A DNA stretch of 64,000 nucleotides from Vicia villosa (taxonomy: Eukaryota; Streptophyta; Magnoliopsida; Fabales; Fabaceae). A model generated the notes under the pieces. It ran no database searches, was not told the DNA's origin, and saw only the letters and a list, made by a program, of their open reading frames with translations. A program made the position numbers and the translations under genes. Below are positions 62,051 through 64,000 of this stretch, one piece after another; positions within the stretch are counted from its first letter, which is position 1; the number at the start of each line of letters is the position of its first letter. The stretch covers positions 186,001 to 250,000 of the forward strand of contig NW_026705458.1 of NCBI RefSeq assembly GCF_029867415.1. The letters run 5' to 3'.

Positions 62051-63621
62051 CAAGGATTCTGAATGCAAAGCTCTTGCAAGTTGATCAAGAAGTGATGATT
62101 TGGCTTAAGAGATAAAATGGAATCTTTTACATTAAATGCAAATGGTTAAAAGTGACTTAACCATGGTTATTTTGCCAAGCTTCTTATCTCTTCCATTCTG
62201 ATCTTCAAATCAGAAAATATCTTCAATCATTGCATCTATGCATCATTATTTGGATCATTTGGCAATTTGGCTCATGACTTTGGCAAAATGACTTGAAATT
62301 TCAAGTGAAAAGTTCACTAATGGCAAAATTCAAAACCATAGCTACACTCCATATTTTTTCATGCTCTTGGACATTTTGGAAAGCTCATATTACATACTTC
62401 AAAACCCTAGTTGAAAGTTTCTTCAAGATCCTTAAGGAAGTGGGTGAAAAAGATCCATGAACTTTGAGAAAAATGAAGTTTTAAGTGAAGTTTTCAAAAA
62501 GTACCAATTTTGAAGCACCATATCTCTTAAATGGTTGATCTTATGGAAAAAATTTATATGTGTCAAAGTTGTTTATTGGATCAAAATCTACAACTTTCAT
62601 GTTGGAAGTTTTTTTCAGTTTGTAGGTGAAATTTTGAGAAATTCCCTTTCAAAGTTTGGAAAAAACCATGAAAAACACTTAGAAAAATTTTCTAAGTATG
62701 AAAGTCAAACTTTGACTTTTTGATTCTTGATTGATTTTCTTGATTTTTCTTGATCAAATGACTTCATATATCATATATTGATGATTCAAAACTTCAAAAG
62801 TCATGGTTGACCAAAATTCCCCAAAAGTCAATGGTGATCTTGTACAGTTGACTTTTTCAGACGAATCGCGTTTCTGGAGATTTCAAATGAAACAGGCTAT
62901 CCTCATCAAATGAATGGTATGAATGGATCACATTGAAGCATTAGAGGATATTGAGCCATGGTTTGAGTTGTGGCACCATGTCCTGATTAAAAAGTCAGTT
63001 GTTCAGTGAATTAGGTCAAAAAACCCTAATTGTCGACCTGATGAAATTGATGACTGTAGGTCTTGAACTGAGATGCAATTTCCATTGTATATTGTCATAG
63101 GGATTATTTGAGGATGATTGAGGTCTTTGATTGACTTCCTGGGGATTTTTAGGGTTTCCCAAATGTGATCCCTGATTTCAGTCCCTGATAGTTCAAAATC
63201 CTGATATGAGGATTTGTCTGATCAATCTTTGTGTAGGAGATGTTATGAGCCAATGGATTAGGTCAAAATGATGCACTTGAGGTATTGATATCATGTCCCA
63301 AGTCATTATGTCAAATCCTGAGCTAAAGTCAGGAGTGTGCTGTCTTCAGTCAAAACCCTAATTCAGTCGATTCAGAGCTGTTGAGTTTGTTGAAATGAAT
63401 CTCTGAGGACCAAATGTTGATTGTTGATGAAGATTGTTCTTTTGAGATGAAGGGAGAACAAAACCCTAATTGATTGTTACTTGTACTGATGAGTGATTTC
63501 CTGATTAAATCCTGCTGAGTCACAAGTAGCAAACACAAGCTATGCAATTTGTTAGAGATGCAAATGATGCATATGCAGATGATATGAGGTGGTATCTTAG
63601 GTCAAAAATTGGGGTATGACA

Positions 63622-64000
63622 GATGCCCCTATTTAAGTTTCTTCAACCTGAGATATGAAGATTGAAAATCTTTATTTTGATAGGGTGGAAGAGACTTAAA
63701 TATCAGAAGACGCGAATTTTGGACCTAAGATACCAAAATTGCGAGTGATGCAAGGATATCTTTACCGAGGGAATATCAAGAACTGACTCCACTGGGGAAA
63801 AGAGATTGGGGAAGGATGTCTCAATCCGTTTTAGGAAGAGAATCCATTTTGTTCGGGAAAGCAAGTGTATGCTTCACCGGGGAATGATAGCTTTGTAAGA
63901 AAAGCTTACCTATCGACATCATCGACTATCAGCACAGGGATAGACTTGTTTAATAATACGAAGGTGAAAGGTATGAAACCGTATTACCGACTATCAGCAT
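63622..64000 (-). mobile_element. 3' end of the minus-strand Ogre body
   Basis: Starts with the polypurine tract (63622-63634 on the plus strand, GATGCCCCTATTT) and continues as non-coding 3' untranslated region with small repeats (CGACTATCAGCA at 63924 and 63988). The element runs off the window. Confidence 0.75.

Larger units (their letters stand above)
58479..63621 (-). mobile_element. Ogre LTR (5143 bp), minus strand, 3' LTR of an element leaving the window
   Basis: On the minus strand it starts TGTCATACCCCAATTTTTG at 63621 and ends CGCCCGCGACA at 58479. A purine tract (minus-strand AAATAGGGGCATC) lies just outside the start at 63622, so this is the 3' LTR and the body continues to the right. 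It interrupts the Athila protease; bases 58474-58478 (CTTAC) are the visible half of the target duplication. The length fits the 5-6 kb LTRs of Ogre. Tandem subrepeats lie at 59165-59395 (CAGCCTTGTGGCAAAA), 59510-59765 (AGCCCAAGAGGAGGCTATGG) and 60010-60545 (GGGACTTATAC...GAGGCCC). A TATA box and a tRNA-like module are listed separately. No coding content. Confidence 0.9.

Overview
The window looks like nuclear DNA of a plant of the legume tribe Fabeae (pea, vetch, lentil or grass-pea type). It is AT-rich and dominated by nested Ty3/gypsy retrotransposons of two lineages typical of that tribe. One is Ogre/Tat, with very long LTRs that start TGTCATACCCC, a primer site of the type TGGCGACTCTGCTGGGGAC and no intact pol. 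The other is Athila, with the primer site TGGCGCCGTTGCCGGGGA. Two multi-exon plant genes form a small gene island in the middle. The species assignment is an inference; no marker gene is present.

Layout. 1-5999: an old Ogre-type LTR on the + strand, cut by the window edge. It carries an 8-bp-TSD hAT-like MITE, which itself holds a long-arm fold-back MITE inside an (AT)n tract, and a fragment of a 1-Cys peroxiredoxin gene with an intron. 6000-7656: decayed internal sequence and unassigned repeat. 7657-10648: a solo Ogre/Tat LTR with TSD GTCAC. 11267-18098: a complete non-autonomous Athila element (TSD ATATG). It keeps only the start of gag, the end of integrase and an Athila-type ORF in the env-like position, broken by one stop codon. 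18352-32687: a very young, deleted Ogre element with two 3859-bp LTRs, a gag remnant and an 80-bp tandem array in its 3' untranslated region. Its right LTR runs on into a second primer site and leader, so the right edge is a recombination product.

32688-55183 is the gene island. It holds a seven-exon LRR receptor-like pseudokinase gene (34854-38211) and a seven-exon NT-C2 (EEIG1/EHBP1-type) domain gene (43132-46823). A degraded Ty1/copia element on the minus strand lies between them. Microsatellites, a CACTA transposon end and fold-back sequences occur around them. 55184-58478: the left half of a second Athila element with an open gag. It is interrupted in the protease region by the LTR of a minus-strand Ogre (58479-63621), whose body leaves the window on the right.

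The most unusual signal is a set of GC-rich short palindromes in both Athila elements, at about the same place in the LTR but with different sequences (TGACACGGCCGTGTCA and GACACGGTCTGACCGTGTC in one, GGGCGCGTCGCGCCC in the other). In the second element they end about 20 bp before a TATA box. In the first element the same palindromes recur inside the element, just upstream of the env-like ORF. They look like a promoter module that changes sequence but keeps its form.
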